Source: an uncultured Clostridiaceae bacterium (GTDB lineage: Bacteria; Bacillota; Clostridia; Clostridiales; Oxobacteraceae). From it: a stretch of 23,204 nt of DNA. The number at the start of each line of letters is the position of its first letter. Positions within the stretch are counted from its first letter, which is position 1. Shown piece after piece: positions 6,832 through 14,782 of this stretch. Under the pieces are notes generated by a model. The model was given only the letters and a program-made list of their open reading frames with translations, did no database searches and was not told the DNA's origin. The position numbers and the translations under genes are program-made. The stretch is taken from positions 1 to 23,204 of the forward strand of contig CALCDS010000236.1 in the NCBI GenBank assembly GCA_937900065.1, given 5' to 3'.

Positions 6832-8697
6832 TTAAACCATCTTCATTATGGCACGAATTATTCCGTTTTTATCTAAATTATATTTTTTGAAAAGTACATT
6901 GACATTTCCATGGGGTATGAACATGTCTGGGAAACCCATCACTTTAATATTTTTCCCGGTTATATTGTTTTCACTTATGAGTTCAAGTATGCTGGAACCA
7001 AACCCCCCGCTTACCACGTTGTCTTCAATAGTGATTATATTTTTGTGTTTCCTGATTTCATTCAACAGACCTGACTTATCAAGAGGCTTTACAAATCTGG
7101 CATTTATCAGTTCGACCCCTATGCCTGACTTTTTAAGCTCTAGGGCTGCCAAATATGCGTGACTTGTCATCCTGCCTGCCGCAATGACAAGTATATCCTT
7201 TCCATAAAGCAATATCTCTGATTTATAAGGAACGACATGAGATGTATTTTGATATGTCAAACCTTCGACATCTGAGCCCCTCGGATATCTTACGGCCACG
7301 GGACATTTCAGTTCAAATGATAGTTTGAGCATTTCCCTCAGCTCATATATGCTCTTTGGGGCCATGACCACAAGATTAGGCATTTGCCTTAAATATGAAA
7401 GGTCAAATATTCCCTGGTGGGTCTCACCATCTTCTCCAACAATTCCACCCCTGTCGATTGCCAAGACCACGGGAAGCTTTTGCATGCATACATCCTCCAT
7501 TATCTGATCATAGGCTCTCTGAAGGAACGTGGAATATACCGCAAACACGGGTTTTAAACCCGAAGACGCAAGTCCGGCTGCAAGGGTGACCGCATGCTGT
7601 TCGGCAATACCCACATCAAAAAACCTTTTAGGAAAAGTTTTTGCAAATTCATCAAGTCCGGTTCCCTCCCGCATGGCTGCGGTTATGGCAACGATATTTT
7701 CATCTTCCTTTGCGAGCTTTACAAGTTCATCCCCAAATACGTCCGAATAGGTTGTTTTGCGCTTGCCTAGAAGTTCGCCTGTATCAACATCAAAAACTCC
7801 TATGCCGTGAAATTTATCAGGTTCTTTTTCCGCCAGCTCATACCCTTTTCCTTTTTTTGTAACAACATGTATTAAAACCGGTCCCTTTATTTTTTTAGAC
7901 CTCTTTAATACTTCCTTAAGCTTATCAATATCATGTCCATCAATTGGTCCAAGGTATGTAAATCCAAGATCTTCAAAGAGCATTCCCGGAACGAGCAAAT
8001 ATTTAAGGCTGTGCTTTAATTTTTCAATCATGTTTTTCATATGGATGCCTATACCGGGTATTTTTTTAAGCATTGTTTCAAAATCCTTTTTGAATTTGAA
8101 ATATGCAGGTTCAGTTCTCATCCGGCTTAAATATACTGATAAGCTTCCCACATTCTTTGAAATAGACATCTGATTATCATTCAGTATTATGGTAATATTG
8201 GTATTGCTGTCCCCAGCATCATTCAAAGCCTCAAATGCCATGCCGCCGGTTAAAGCGCCATCGCCGATTATAGCCACCACGCTGTAATCTTCGCCCTTTA
8301 TATCTCTTGCTCTTGCCATGCCAAGAGCAGCTGAAATCGACGTACTGCTGTGTCCGGTTTCATATATATCATATATGCTCTCATCTCTTTTAGGAAATCC
8401 GCTAAGTCCGCCAAACTTTCTTAATGTATCAAACCTATCCTTCCTTCCGGTAAGTATCTTATGTATGTATGTCTGATGACCTACATCCCATATTACCTTA
8501 TCCTTGGGAACATCATATACGCAATGGACTGCAAGCGTCAGTTCAACCACACCAAGATTTGAAGCCAAATGTCCTCCTGTCTTGGATACTTTCTGTATTA
8601 TAAAATTCCTTATCTCGCTTGCAAGTTCTTTCAATGTTTTAGTATCAAGATTTTTAATGTCTTGGGGAAAATTTATTCTGTCCAATATATCTCCCAT
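6832..8697 (-). CDS. dxs: 1-deoxy-D-xylulose-5-phosphate synthase
   Basis: It condenses pyruvate and glyceraldehyde 3-phosphate with thiamine diphosphate, the first and flux-setting step of the MEP isoprenoid pathway. The 621 residues are full length. Seen are GGHLASNLGVVELT (41-54), the thiamine diphosphate motif GDGALTGG (145-152) ending at about N173-N175, the catalytic glutamate in GIAEQHAVT, and the transketolase C-terminal domain with AAGRM. The start ATG 8697 has a weak upstream GGA. dxs follows oapA and the OLE RNA, and ispA, which makes the downstream prenyl diphosphate, lies on the other side of them. The operon therefore groups the entry and elongation steps of isoprenoid synthesis. 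Confidence 0.97.
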   Translation of the reverse strand: MGDILDRINFPQDIKNLDTKTLKELASEIRNFIIQKVSKTGGHLASNLGVVELTLAVHCVYDVPKDKVIWDVGHQTYIHKILTGRKDRFDTLRKFGGLSGFPKRDESIYDIYETGHSSTSISAALGMARARDIKGEDYSVVAIIGDGALTGGMAFEALNDAGDSNTNITIILNDNQMSISKNVGSLSVYLSRMRTEPAYFKFKKDFETMLKKIPGIGIHMKNMIEKLKHSLKYLLVPGMLFEDLGFTYLGPIDGHDIDKLKEVLKRSKKIKGPVLIHVVTKKGKGYELAEKEPDKFHGIGVFDVDTGELLGKRKTTYSDVFGDELVKLAKEDENIVAITAAMREGTGLDEFAKTFPKRFFDVGIAEQHAVTLAAGLASSGLKPVFAVYSTFLQRAYDQIMEDVCMQKLPVVLAIDRGGIVGEDGETHQGIFDLSYLRQMPNLVVMAPKSIYELREMLKLSFELKCPVAVRYPRGSDVEGLTYQNTSHVVPYKSEILLYGKDILVIAAGRMTSHAYLAALELKKSGIGVELINARFVKPLDKSGLLNEIRKHKNIITIEDNVVSGGFGSSILELISENNITGKNIKVMGFPDMFIPHGNVNVLFKKYNLDKNGIIRAIMKMV

Positions 8698-8773
8698 TAT
8701 AGTCCATATCCCTTCAAGTTATTCTATTGTTTGCATTTCATAATCAAGATTAGTTCAGTTAAAAATAATCCCT

Positions 8774-9352
8774 CTATTTAATTTTTACTAATTTTCCAAG
8801 TTCTTCAGCAATATATCCCAACTCGTATATTATACTGGTTGATTGATTTATTGCAATATATTTTCCAATAGCTTTGCCTCCGACAGTCAATGCAGCGATG
8901 GTTGCACTTAAAATTATCGATGATATGGTGCTTGCATATGGTGAATAGGATAATGAAAGTTTTGCTATTATCACAGCACCTGCCGCACCGCTGAGTATGC
9001 TGCATATATCACCCACCACATCATTGCAAAAATTAGATATCTTGCTTGCATTTCTTACCATGTTGATAGATGTCTTGGCTCCAATCACTTTTTTTGAAGA
9101 CATCGAATGAAAAGGAGTTTCATCTGCAGCAGTAACTGCCACACCTATTATATCAAATATTATTCCTATCATTACAATTGTTATCAAAATAATAAATGCT
9201 ACTAATACTTGAACATTTCTTAGCAGCACTTCAGATATGAGGCTTAAGCCTCCTGAAACAAAAAAGGTCAAAAAAATAATCTGGAGTACCCACTTTTTGC
9301 TGAAATTGCTTCCAGAAGATTTCTTTTTACCGAGTTTAAATTTTTTTTTCAT
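8774..9352 (-). CDS. oapA: OLE-associated membrane protein OapA
   Basis: The 192-residue protein starts with a Lys-rich cytoplasmic segment (1-21; KKKFKLGKKK) followed by about four hydrophobic helices, roughly at 22-44, 48-75, 118-140 and 142-165. Its DIIGVAVTAADETPFHSM segment (66-83) resembles a block in CNNM/CorB-type membrane proteins, which is how such genes are often labelled. The gene begins 26 nt behind the closing stem of a 580-nt structured RNA and precedes dxs, the known position of oapA. OapA is the protein partner that brings OLE RNA to the membrane; the basic N-terminus is a plausible RNA contact. The start ATG 9352 has GGAGG about 10-12 nt upstream. Identification rests on context plus topology, not on a database search. 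Confidence 0.88.
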   Translation of the reverse strand: MKKKFKLGKKKSSGSNFSKKWVLQIIFLTFFVSGGLSLISEVLLRNVQVLVAFIILITIVMIGIIFDIIGVAVTAADETPFHSMSSKKVIGAKTSINMVRNASKISNFCNDVVGDICSILSGAAGAVIIAKLSLSYSPYASTISSIILSATIAALTVGGKAIGKYIAINQSTSIIYELGYIAEELGKLVKIK

Positions 9353-9378
9353 GTATAAAATATTCCTCCATAATATAA

Positions 9379-9958
9379 AATAGGTGGTGACATATTGAGT
9401 AAAATTTGCGGCTTAGGTCCAGCAGGATTTCCCGCACCCGGTACTGAAATGTCGCCATCCCAGCGGTTTCCCATTAACCGGAAGCTTGCCGTGTCACCAA
9501 CAGCATGGCTGGATTACCACTTAGTCCACACTGCAATCCCCAATATGTCTTGCGATGAAACAGTCTAGGAGATTTCCTCGACAATCTCATCCATTCCTAG
9601 CCTCTTTTGCAAAATATGTTTCTGCAGCAATGGTCCCGATCCATTGGCCAATGGTTCAGGGCCAGACCTGTATCCCCATATAATGCTCAAGGCAGGCTAC
9701 GCTGCATGTAGCAACAGATGCACCACATTGCAGGTTTACCCCCAAGCCGTAAAACAAACTTACGCGCTTGGGCCTCCACGGAAGCAGGGTCATGCATCAC
9801 ATGCCGTTGCGAGATGCCCCATCCCCCTTACTCCCAGCACCAACCGCCAACTGGGCGTCAGCGGCCAGCACAAGGAACTTCATCGATGTGCCCTTATGCG
9901 GATTTTTAGCCCCGCTTTCAAAATGGATAGAATTGACTAGAATACTGCACCACCTATT
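9379..9958 (-). ncRNA. ole: OLE RNA (ornate, large, extremophilic RNA)
   Basis: This gene-free stretch of about 580 nt is clearly richer in G+C than its intergenic neighbours. It is closed by an 11-bp perfect pairing: AATAGGTGGTG (9379-9389) with CACCACCTATT (9948-9958). Internal hairpins include CCCAAGC...GCTTGGG (9741-9772, with GTAA/TTAC pairing inside) and CCATTGGCCAATGG (9641-9654) nested in an outer TGG-CCC stem. It lies between the ispA/PAP2 genes and a four-helix membrane protein before dxs, the established location of OLE RNA beside oapA. OLE RNA forms a membrane ribonucleoprotein with OapA and is linked in Bacillus halodurans to tolerance of cold, alcohols and magnesium stress. Strand is set by the operon and upstream promoters. 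Open frames across it on either strand lack ribosome sites. Confidence is high without a covariance search. Confidence 0.92.
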
Positions 9959-9966
9959 AATTTAAT

Positions 9967-9975
9967 ATTATATCA
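9967..9975 (-). promoter_or_regulatory. Proximal extended -10 promoter of the OLE RNA
   Basis: The minus strand reads TGATATAAT, an extended -10 with a perfect hexamer (9972-9967). A start 7-9 nt downstream falls exactly at the first base of the OLE closing stem (9958). No convincing -35 is present, as is common for extended -10 promoters. Confidence 0.6.
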
Positions 9976-10009
9976 TTTCACATAATATAACGAGTTCCAC
10001 TATGAAAAA

Positions 10010-10038
10010 ATTATATCATATTAAGCATCACTGTTCAA
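10010..10038 (-). promoter_or_regulatory. Distal sigma-A promoter upstream of the OLE RNA
   Basis: The minus strand has TTGAAC (10038-10033), a 17-nt spacer, and TATAAT (10015-10010), again preceded by TG to give an extended -10. It lies 12 nt after the PAP2 gene stop. It would give a transcript with about 45 extra 5' nucleotides before the OLE closing stem. With the proximal site, it suggests the RNA is made at higher levels than the upstream coding genes. Confidence 0.65.
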
Positions 10039-10049
10039 CGGCCATCAAA

Positions 10050-10490
10050 CTATATAATAATGGCAGTTATGGTACCTACTAGGGCTCCTGCAATCACTTC
10101 GATGGGAGTATGTCCTATCAGTTCCTTTAGCTTCTCCTGATGGACCTTTCCGGTACTTTGCATATCCTCAACTATCGCGTTTAAAACCCGCGCTTGCTTT
10201 CCGGCTGCCCTTCTGACACCGGCAGCATCATACATTACCACGAGCGAAAATGCAAAGCATATTGCGAATTCAGGTGAATCAAATCCAAGCTTTTTCCCAA
10301 TCGAAATTGAAAGAGCTACAACAAATGACGAATGGGAGCTTGGCATACCCCCAGCTCCGACCAATCTTTTAAAATCAAACTTTCTTTTATTTAAAAATAC
10401 GAATATGACTTTCAATACTTGTGCTATAACCCATGCATATGAAGATGTTATCAGAATGTGATTATTATATATGCCGCTTAAAACATCCAC
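10050..10490 (-). CDS. Divergent PAP2 family membrane protein (YuiD-like)
   Basis: A 146-residue protein of the divergent PAP2 family, related to membrane acid phosphatases. It has an N-terminal hydrophobic segment, then GAGGMPSSHSS (45-55), a second membrane segment with YDAAGVRRAAGKQARVLN, and a C-terminal helix. The start is GTG 10490 with AAGGAGGT 6-7 nt upstream. It begins 12 nt after ispA. A lipid or prenyl-phosphate phosphatase role is often suggested for the superfamily but is unproven for this branch; the neighbours ispA and dxs make a prenyl-phosphate substrate a reasonable inference. Confidence 0.9.
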   Translation of the reverse strand: MDVLSGIYNNHILITSSYAWVIAQVLKVIFVFLNKRKFDFKRLVGAGGMPSSHSSFVVALSISIGKKLGFDSPEFAICFAFSLVVMYDAAGVRRAAGKQARVLNAIVEDMQSTGKVHQEKLKELIGHTPIEVIAGALVGTITAIII

Positions 10491-10502
10491 TTGCTTACCT
10501 CC

Positions 10503-11387
10503 TTAAAAATCCCTTTTCAATAAATAATCGGTGAGCTTATATAAAAATTGGGCCCTATCGCCGTAATGTTTTAGTGCACATATCGCTTCCTCTGTTAGGC
10601 TAGCTGCGGCATCTTTTGATTTTTCTATCCCATATAAACTTACGTAGGTTGCTTTGTTGTTTGAAGCATCGCTTCCTGTATCTTTGCCTAGTTTTTTATC
10701 ATCGCCACATACATCCAGTATATCATCTATTATCTGAAATGCCAGACCAAGATTTGAGCCATACAAGCCAAGCCTTTTTATGTCGTCATCATCAGCGCCC
10801 GATATTATCGCAGATGACTTCACTGCTGCTTTTATCAGGGCGCCTGTTTTGTTTTTGTGCATGTACTTTATCAGTTCCATGCTCATTGGTTTGCCTGTAT
10901 TCTCTATATCAACGGACTGGCCGCCTATCATGCCGTGGATTCCTGATGCATGGGCTATCTCAAGAACTGCTTTTACATATTTGCCTCCATTGTTTTTATA
11001 TGCATGTTCAAGCATATGCTCAAATGCAAAATTCAAAAGTCCGTCTCCTGCAAGTATCGCCATTCCAGTGCCATAAACCCTGTGATTAGTCGGCTTGCCC
11101 CTTCTGTAATCATCATCATCCATACCGGGCAGATCATCATGTATAAGCGAATAGGTATGTATCATCTCGATTCCCGCAGCATAGGGCATTATATTTTCAA
11201 AAGGACAATCGAATATTTCAGCGGTACCGAGCATGAGCACAGGCCGCAGCCGCTTACCTCCCGCAAAAACGCTGTATCGCATGGAACTTAATATAGTGCC
11301 TATATGTTTGTCATCAGACGGTATTGTTTTATCGAGGTAATCGTTAATATCATTTTGATATTGTTTAAGCTCTGTATCAAAATCCAT
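10503..11387 (-). CDS. ispA: Farnesyl/geranylgeranyl diphosphate synthase
   Basis: This short-chain trans-prenyl diphosphate synthase joins isopentenyl diphosphate units to an allylic primer. The 294-residue product has the first aspartate-rich motif DDLPGMDDDD (84-93, the long bacterial form) followed by YRRGKPTNH, and the second motif DDILD (221-225) in FQIIDDILDVCGDD. GGKRLRP (43-49) is the substrate diphosphate site. The long DDxxxxD form and Tyr/Ser residues just before it are typical of bacterial IspA-type farnesyl synthases, but the exact chain length cannot be settled from sequence. The ATG at 11387 is 2 nt after the xseB stop, indicating translational coupling. Confidence 0.95.
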   Translation of the reverse strand: MDFDTELKQYQNDINDYLDKTIPSDDKHIGTILSSMRYSVFAGGKRLRPVLMLGTAEIFDCPFENIMPYAAGIEMIHTYSLIHDDLPGMDDDDYRRGKPTNHRVYGTGMAILAGDGLLNFAFEHMLEHAYKNNGGKYVKAVLEIAHASGIHGMIGGQSVDIENTGKPMSMELIKYMHKNKTGALIKAAVKSSAIISGADDDDIKRLGLYGSNLGLAFQIIDDILDVCGDDKKLGKDTGSDASNNKATYVSLYGIEKSKDAAASLTEEAICALKHYGDRAQFLYKLTDYLLKRDF

Positions 11388-11389
11388 AA

Positions 11390-11641
11390 CTAGCTCTCGC
11401 CTTCTATATCAAAGGGCGTTTCGGTCATATTGCCTGATTCGTCTTTTATAAGCAGCTTTACTTTCATATCGGCGTCATCAAGCCTTTGTCGGCATAATTT
11501 CAAAAGTTTTATACCCTCCTGAAAAGCATCCAGCGATTCGTCAAGTGAAAGCTTTCCTTCCTGAAGTACCTCTATTATCTTTTCAAGCCTGTCCAAAGCA
11601 TCTTCATATTTGATTTCATTTTCCTTTGCCTTTTTTACCAT
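11390..11641 (-). CDS. xseB: Exodeoxyribonuclease VII small subunit
   Basis: This is the small subunit of the single-strand exonuclease that degrades ssDNA into oligonucleotides; several copies pack on one XseA. The 83 residues are typical and contain the family core EDALDRLEKIIEVLQEG, then LSLDESLDAFQEGIKLLKLC, both forming a helical hairpin. The start ATG 11641 has GGAGG about 9 nt upstream. The gene overlaps the 3' end of xseA by 26 bases in another frame, the usual tight linkage that fixes subunit ratio. Confidence 0.95.
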   Translation of the reverse strand: MVKKAKENEIKYEDALDRLEKIIEVLQEGKLSLDESLDAFQEGIKLLKLCRQRLDDADMKVKLLIKDESGNMTETPFDIEGES

Positions 11642-12854
11642 ATATATCTTCCTCCGTTACATCTTTTACATTGCACGATAAAGTCCCATTGTTTACAAGC
11701 ACATCTATATTATCCCCTTTTTTAACTCTTTTAACATCATCTATAATCGTATTGCTATCAGACATATAAGCGATAGCATAACCTCTTGAAATGATTGAAA
11801 GGGGACTTAAATTGTCAAGGTTTAAGCTGCACTTTTTTATGGTTTCTCTTTTCATATCGAGTTTATATTTCATGAGAGAAACAAGTCTCTGATACATCGA
11901 ATCAAGATACTGCCTTTTCTGATTGATCTGGAGTATCGGATTTAGAGTATACAAAAGTTTTTTCTGCTGCTCATAATCATATTTCTTGTTTTTGATATTA
12001 TAAGCCATTAAACTTATGAGAGAATCAAAGCAGCTGTTGAGTTTATAAATCAAGCTTTTTTTATCGGGAACACACAGTTCTGCAGCAGCAGACGGCGTTG
12101 GAGCCCTAAGATCCGCTGCAAAATCTGAAATGGTAAAATCGGTCTCATGGCCTACAGCAGAGATTACAGGTATTTTGCTGTCATAGATAGCTCTTGCGAC
12201 GCATTCTTCATTAAATGCCCAAAGCTCTTCTATGGATCCGCCGCCCCTCCCTACGATTATGACATCTATATCATCCATTTTATTTAAATCATATATGGCC
12301 GATGCAATCTGGCCCGGTGCCTCCTCGCCTTGCACAAGCACAGGATAAACAAGAACATCGACTATAGGATAGCGTCTTGAAATTATATTTAAAATATCCC
12401 TTAATGCGGCTCCGGCTGAAGAAGTCACAACTCCTATCTTAGACGGGTATTTGGGTATGGGAATTTTATGCTCTTTATCGAATATGCCTTCAGATTCAAG
12501 CTTCCGTTTCAGCTGTTCAAATGCCATGTACAATGCACCCAAGCCGTCGGGCTGCATATTGTCTACATAAAGCTGGTACTGCCCGTCTCGCTCATAAAGA
12601 GACACGCTTCCATTTACGATTACGCTCATTCCATCTTCAGGTTCAAATTTAAGATTTATTGCCGAACTCTTGAACATAACACATTTTATCCTTGCATTAT
12701 CATCTTTAAGCGTAAAGTATAAATGGCCTGAATAATGATGTTTAAAATTTGAAATCTCACCTTTTACAGATACCCTGTTTAATATAACATCACTCGTTAA
12801 AATTCTTTTAATATAGTTTGTTATCTGCGATACCGTCAATACTTTTATAAACAT
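11616..12854 (-). CDS. xseA: Exodeoxyribonuclease VII large subunit
   Basis: This is the catalytic subunit of exonuclease VII. The 412-residue protein has an N-terminal OB-fold (about 5-100, with VKGEISNFKHHYSGHLYFTLKD) and the catalytic core with GVVTSSAGAALRDIL (141-155), VGRGGGSIEELWAFNEE (201-217) and AVGHETDFTISDFAADLRA (233-251). A coiled-coil region follows. The ATG at 12854 lies inside the last codons of folD, overlapping its 3' end by 10 bases in another frame. The folD-xseA-xseB-ispA block is conserved in Firmicutes. Confidence 0.96.
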   Translation of the reverse strand: MFIKVLTVSQITNYIKRILTSDVILNRVSVKGEISNFKHHYSGHLYFTLKDDNARIKCVMFKSSAINLKFEPEDGMSVIVNGSVSLYERDGQYQLYVDNMQPDGLGALYMAFEQLKRKLESEGIFDKEHKIPIPKYPSKIGVVTSSAGAALRDILNIISRRYPIVDVLVYPVLVQGEEAPGQIASAIYDLNKMDDIDVIIVGRGGGSIEELWAFNEECVARAIYDSKIPVISAVGHETDFTISDFAADLRAPTPSAAAELCVPDKKSLIYKLNSCFDSLISLMAYNIKNKKYDYEQQKKLLYTLNPILQINQKRQYLDSMYQRLVSLMKYKLDMKRETIKKCSLNLDNLSPLSIISRGYAIAYMSDSNTIIDDVKRVKKGDNIDVLVNNGTLSCNVKDVTEEDIYGKKGKGK

Positions 12855-13684
12855 TTGAGAATATTTGCCTCCACCAGGTTTTCTATTAGCATCGTTGTCG
12901 TCATCGAACCGACTCCGCCCGGCACAGGCGTAATATAGGATGCGACTTCACATGCTTCTTCAAAAACAACATCCCCCATAAGCTTGCCCTTAACCATAGT
13001 CGTACCTGCATCTATGACCACAGCGCCTTTCTTTATCATGTCGCCTGTTATAAGATTTGGCCTGCCTGCGGCTGAAACCAAAATGTCAGCTCGTTTTGTC
13101 TCTTCCTTTAGATTTTCAGTCTTTGAATGGCATATTGTAACCGTTGCATTTTCATTTAAAAGCAGAGCTGCCGAAGGCTTGCCCACAATATTGCTCCTGC
13201 CGACTACAACGGCGTGTTTGCCTGATATGTTGATTCCCGTATGCTTTATAAGCTTTAATATCCCCTTGGCCGTACATGGTATGAGACAGCTTTTCCTCGC
13301 ATAAAGCTTTCCCGCATTCAAAGGCGTTATTCCATCAACGTCTTTTTCAGGCAATATCGCCGACACGAGCCTGTCTTTATCTATCTCCTCGCCTAATGGA
13401 AATTCAAGCAGTATCCCGCTTATTTTTGGGCTATCATTCAGCTTGCCTATAAGGTTTAGTATCTCTTCAATTTTAGAGTCTTTCGGAAAATAATAATTGT
13501 GAGTCAAAACTCCCATTTCACTGCATACCTTATCCTTGCTTTTAACGTATGCCTTTATAGACTCGTCATCCGATGTTATGATTGCAGCCAGACTCGGCGG
13601 TGTTTCTAAGTCTTTTATCGTTTGTTTCAGTTTTTCCCTCAAGTCCCTCGATATAACCTTTCCATCCAATATATTTGCTTTCAT
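12845..13684 (-). CDS. folD: FolD, methylene-THF dehydrogenase/cyclohydrolase
   Basis: This bifunctional enzyme interconverts 5,10-methylene-, methenyl- and 10-formyl-tetrahydrofolate with NADP. I choose ATG 13684 because AAGGAGG lies 6 nt upstream; an in-frame ATG at 13702 has no such site. The 279-residue product has Y46 and K50 in YVKSKDK, matching the catalytic Tyr and Lys. D117 is in EKDVDG, and the cofactor motif is VVGRSNIVGKPSA (159-171). The C-terminal PVPGGVGSMTTTML is present. At the position of the catalytic glutamine it has E94 (ILLEFPLGEE instead of the usual VQLPLP). The overall family is certain; full cyclohydrolase activity is not. Confidence 0.94.
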   Translation of the reverse strand: MKANILDGKVISRDLREKLKQTIKDLETPPSLAAIITSDDESIKAYVKSKDKVCSEMGVLTHNYYFPKDSKIEEILNLIGKLNDSPKISGILLEFPLGEEIDKDRLVSAILPEKDVDGITPLNAGKLYARKSCLIPCTAKGILKLIKHTGINISGKHAVVVGRSNIVGKPSAALLLNENATVTICHSKTENLKEETKRADILVSAAGRPNLITGDMIKKGAVVIDAGTTMVKGKLMGDVVFEEACEVASYITPVPGGVGSMTTTMLIENLVEANILKCL

Positions 13685-13743
13685 AAACTGCCTCCTTATC
13701 AATATTTCTTTAAGGAATGCGCCGATTCATTTTTATATTTTAG

Positions 13744-13810
13744 CTATATTTAACAAAGATGTTGATTTTGAGCATCCACATCTTGTTCACACTTTATAAG
13801 TTCTAAGGCT
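13744..13810 (-). repeat. Insertion-sequence end, copy R1, forming the 3' end of the TsaD-like gene
   Basis: Bases 13749-13777 are identical over 29 nt to 16732-16760 and differ at only 3 positions from 23101-23129. Similarity to the 23094 copy continues to the other side through TTATAAGTTCTAA, with a 2-nt indel, giving about 65 nt of match. The outer GGCTCTG is decayed to AGCTATA. The copy includes the stop codon and last codons of the TsaD-like gene. Confidence 0.8.
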
Positions 13811-14778
13811 CTATTTTCAATATATCTGCTGCATAAAAGTGCAGTGCCGACTGAATTGTCGGTCGAATATCGTGAAGCACAAAAATGCACCCTGATTTTG
13901 CTGTGTTTAAATTCTTCAGTTATCCTCTCTCTTATATAATCGCTTGAGGATACTCCGCCAACAAAAAGCACATCGACATATTGCCTTTCATCATCTGAAA
14001 ATATATCTTTTCTCTCCAGTAGAAATTTCAAGGATTTTATAATGCTTCTCGAAATATTTTCAAACACTGCCGCGGCTATATCTTCATGCCTGACATTCTT
14101 TTCAACCAATCTCTCTGCCGCAGTTTCAGGTCCGGAAAAGCTCATAAAGCCTTCTTTTGAAGATGATGGAATGATGCAGTTTCTGTAGTTTCCCGCAACT
14201 GCAAGCTTATCGAGCTTGTTGCCGCATGGAAATTGGAATCCCATAATGACCCCGATACGGTCTATGAACTGGCCCGCACTTAAATCAGTGGTTTTACCCA
14301 ATATTTCTAAATCGAACCCGGGATTTTTAAATTTTGCTTTCAGTATTTCACTTGTACCGCCAGACAAATGAAGAGCTATGAAAGTCCCATTTGGACTGAT
14401 GTTTGCAGAGTAAAGCCCTGCTTCAATGTGACCTTCCTGATGGCTCAACTTTACGACGGGTTTTTCGATAACTGAACTTAAAAAATCAGCAAAGCTTTCA
14501 CCAGCCTTGAATACAGGCATATAAGAATAAGTATATGGACGTGGTTTTATGCTCACACCTATAGCATCGATTTGCAAATTCTTGATATCTTCCTTTATCA
14601 TTTTTATAAGAATCGGAAGATTTTTCATATGTTGAAAAACAGCTTCTGACTGCTTAAGCCCTCTCATGCCGCTTTTAACAGTCAGAAGCCTCCTTCTATC
14701 TGATAATATGGTATTGCCTTCAACAACTGACAATGAAGAAGTATAATTGCTCGTATCTATCCCAAGTACAACAGTCAT
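13750..14778 (-). CDS. TsaD/Kae1-like domain protein (paralogue in the nusB-folD cluster)
   Basis: A 342-residue member of the ASKHA superfamily close to TsaD, which makes the threonylcarbamoyl group of tRNA t6A. Seen are GIDTSNYTSSLSV (6-18), the metal histidines H113 and H117 in SHQEGHIEAG, the nucleotide loop HLSGGTSEI (137-145), FVGGVSSSDYIRERI (272-286) and D307 in STDNSVGTALL, aligning with the third metal ligand. The metal site is thus intact, although such clostridial proteins are usually considered TsaD paralogues, with the true tsaD elsewhere. ATG 14778 is 4 nt after the nusB stop. The last ~20 residues (ALELIKCEQDVDAQNQHLC) are encoded by an insertion-sequence end and have replaced or extended the native terminus. 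Confidence 0.85.
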   Translation of the reverse strand: MTVVLGIDTSNYTSSLSVVEGNTILSDRRRLLTVKSGMRGLKQSEAVFQHMKNLPILIKMIKEDIKNLQIDAIGVSIKPRPYTYSYMPVFKAGESFADFLSSVIEKPVVKLSHQEGHIEAGLYSANISPNGTFIALHLSGGTSEILKAKFKNPGFDLEILGKTTDLSAGQFIDRIGVIMGFQFPCGNKLDKLAVAGNYRNCIIPSSSKEGFMSFSGPETAAERLVEKNVRHEDIAAAVFENISRSIIKSLKFLLERKDIFSDDERQYVDVLFVGGVSSSDYIRERITEEFKHSKIRVHFCASRYSTDNSVGTALLCSRYIENRALELIKCEQDVDAQNQHLC

Positions 14779-14782
14779 TTTG

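Noticed and set aside
8805..9005. A 66-codon minus-strand frame inside oapA
   Set aside because: It overlaps oapA in another frame with no ribosome site and an implausible composition; it is a shadow.
9644..9965. Three overlapping plus-strand open frames of 63-98 codons in the 9.4-9.95 kb region
   Set aside because: They lie antisense to the OLE RNA, lack ribosome sites, and have odd compositions rich in Pro, His and Cys; the conserved RNA structure explains the open frames.
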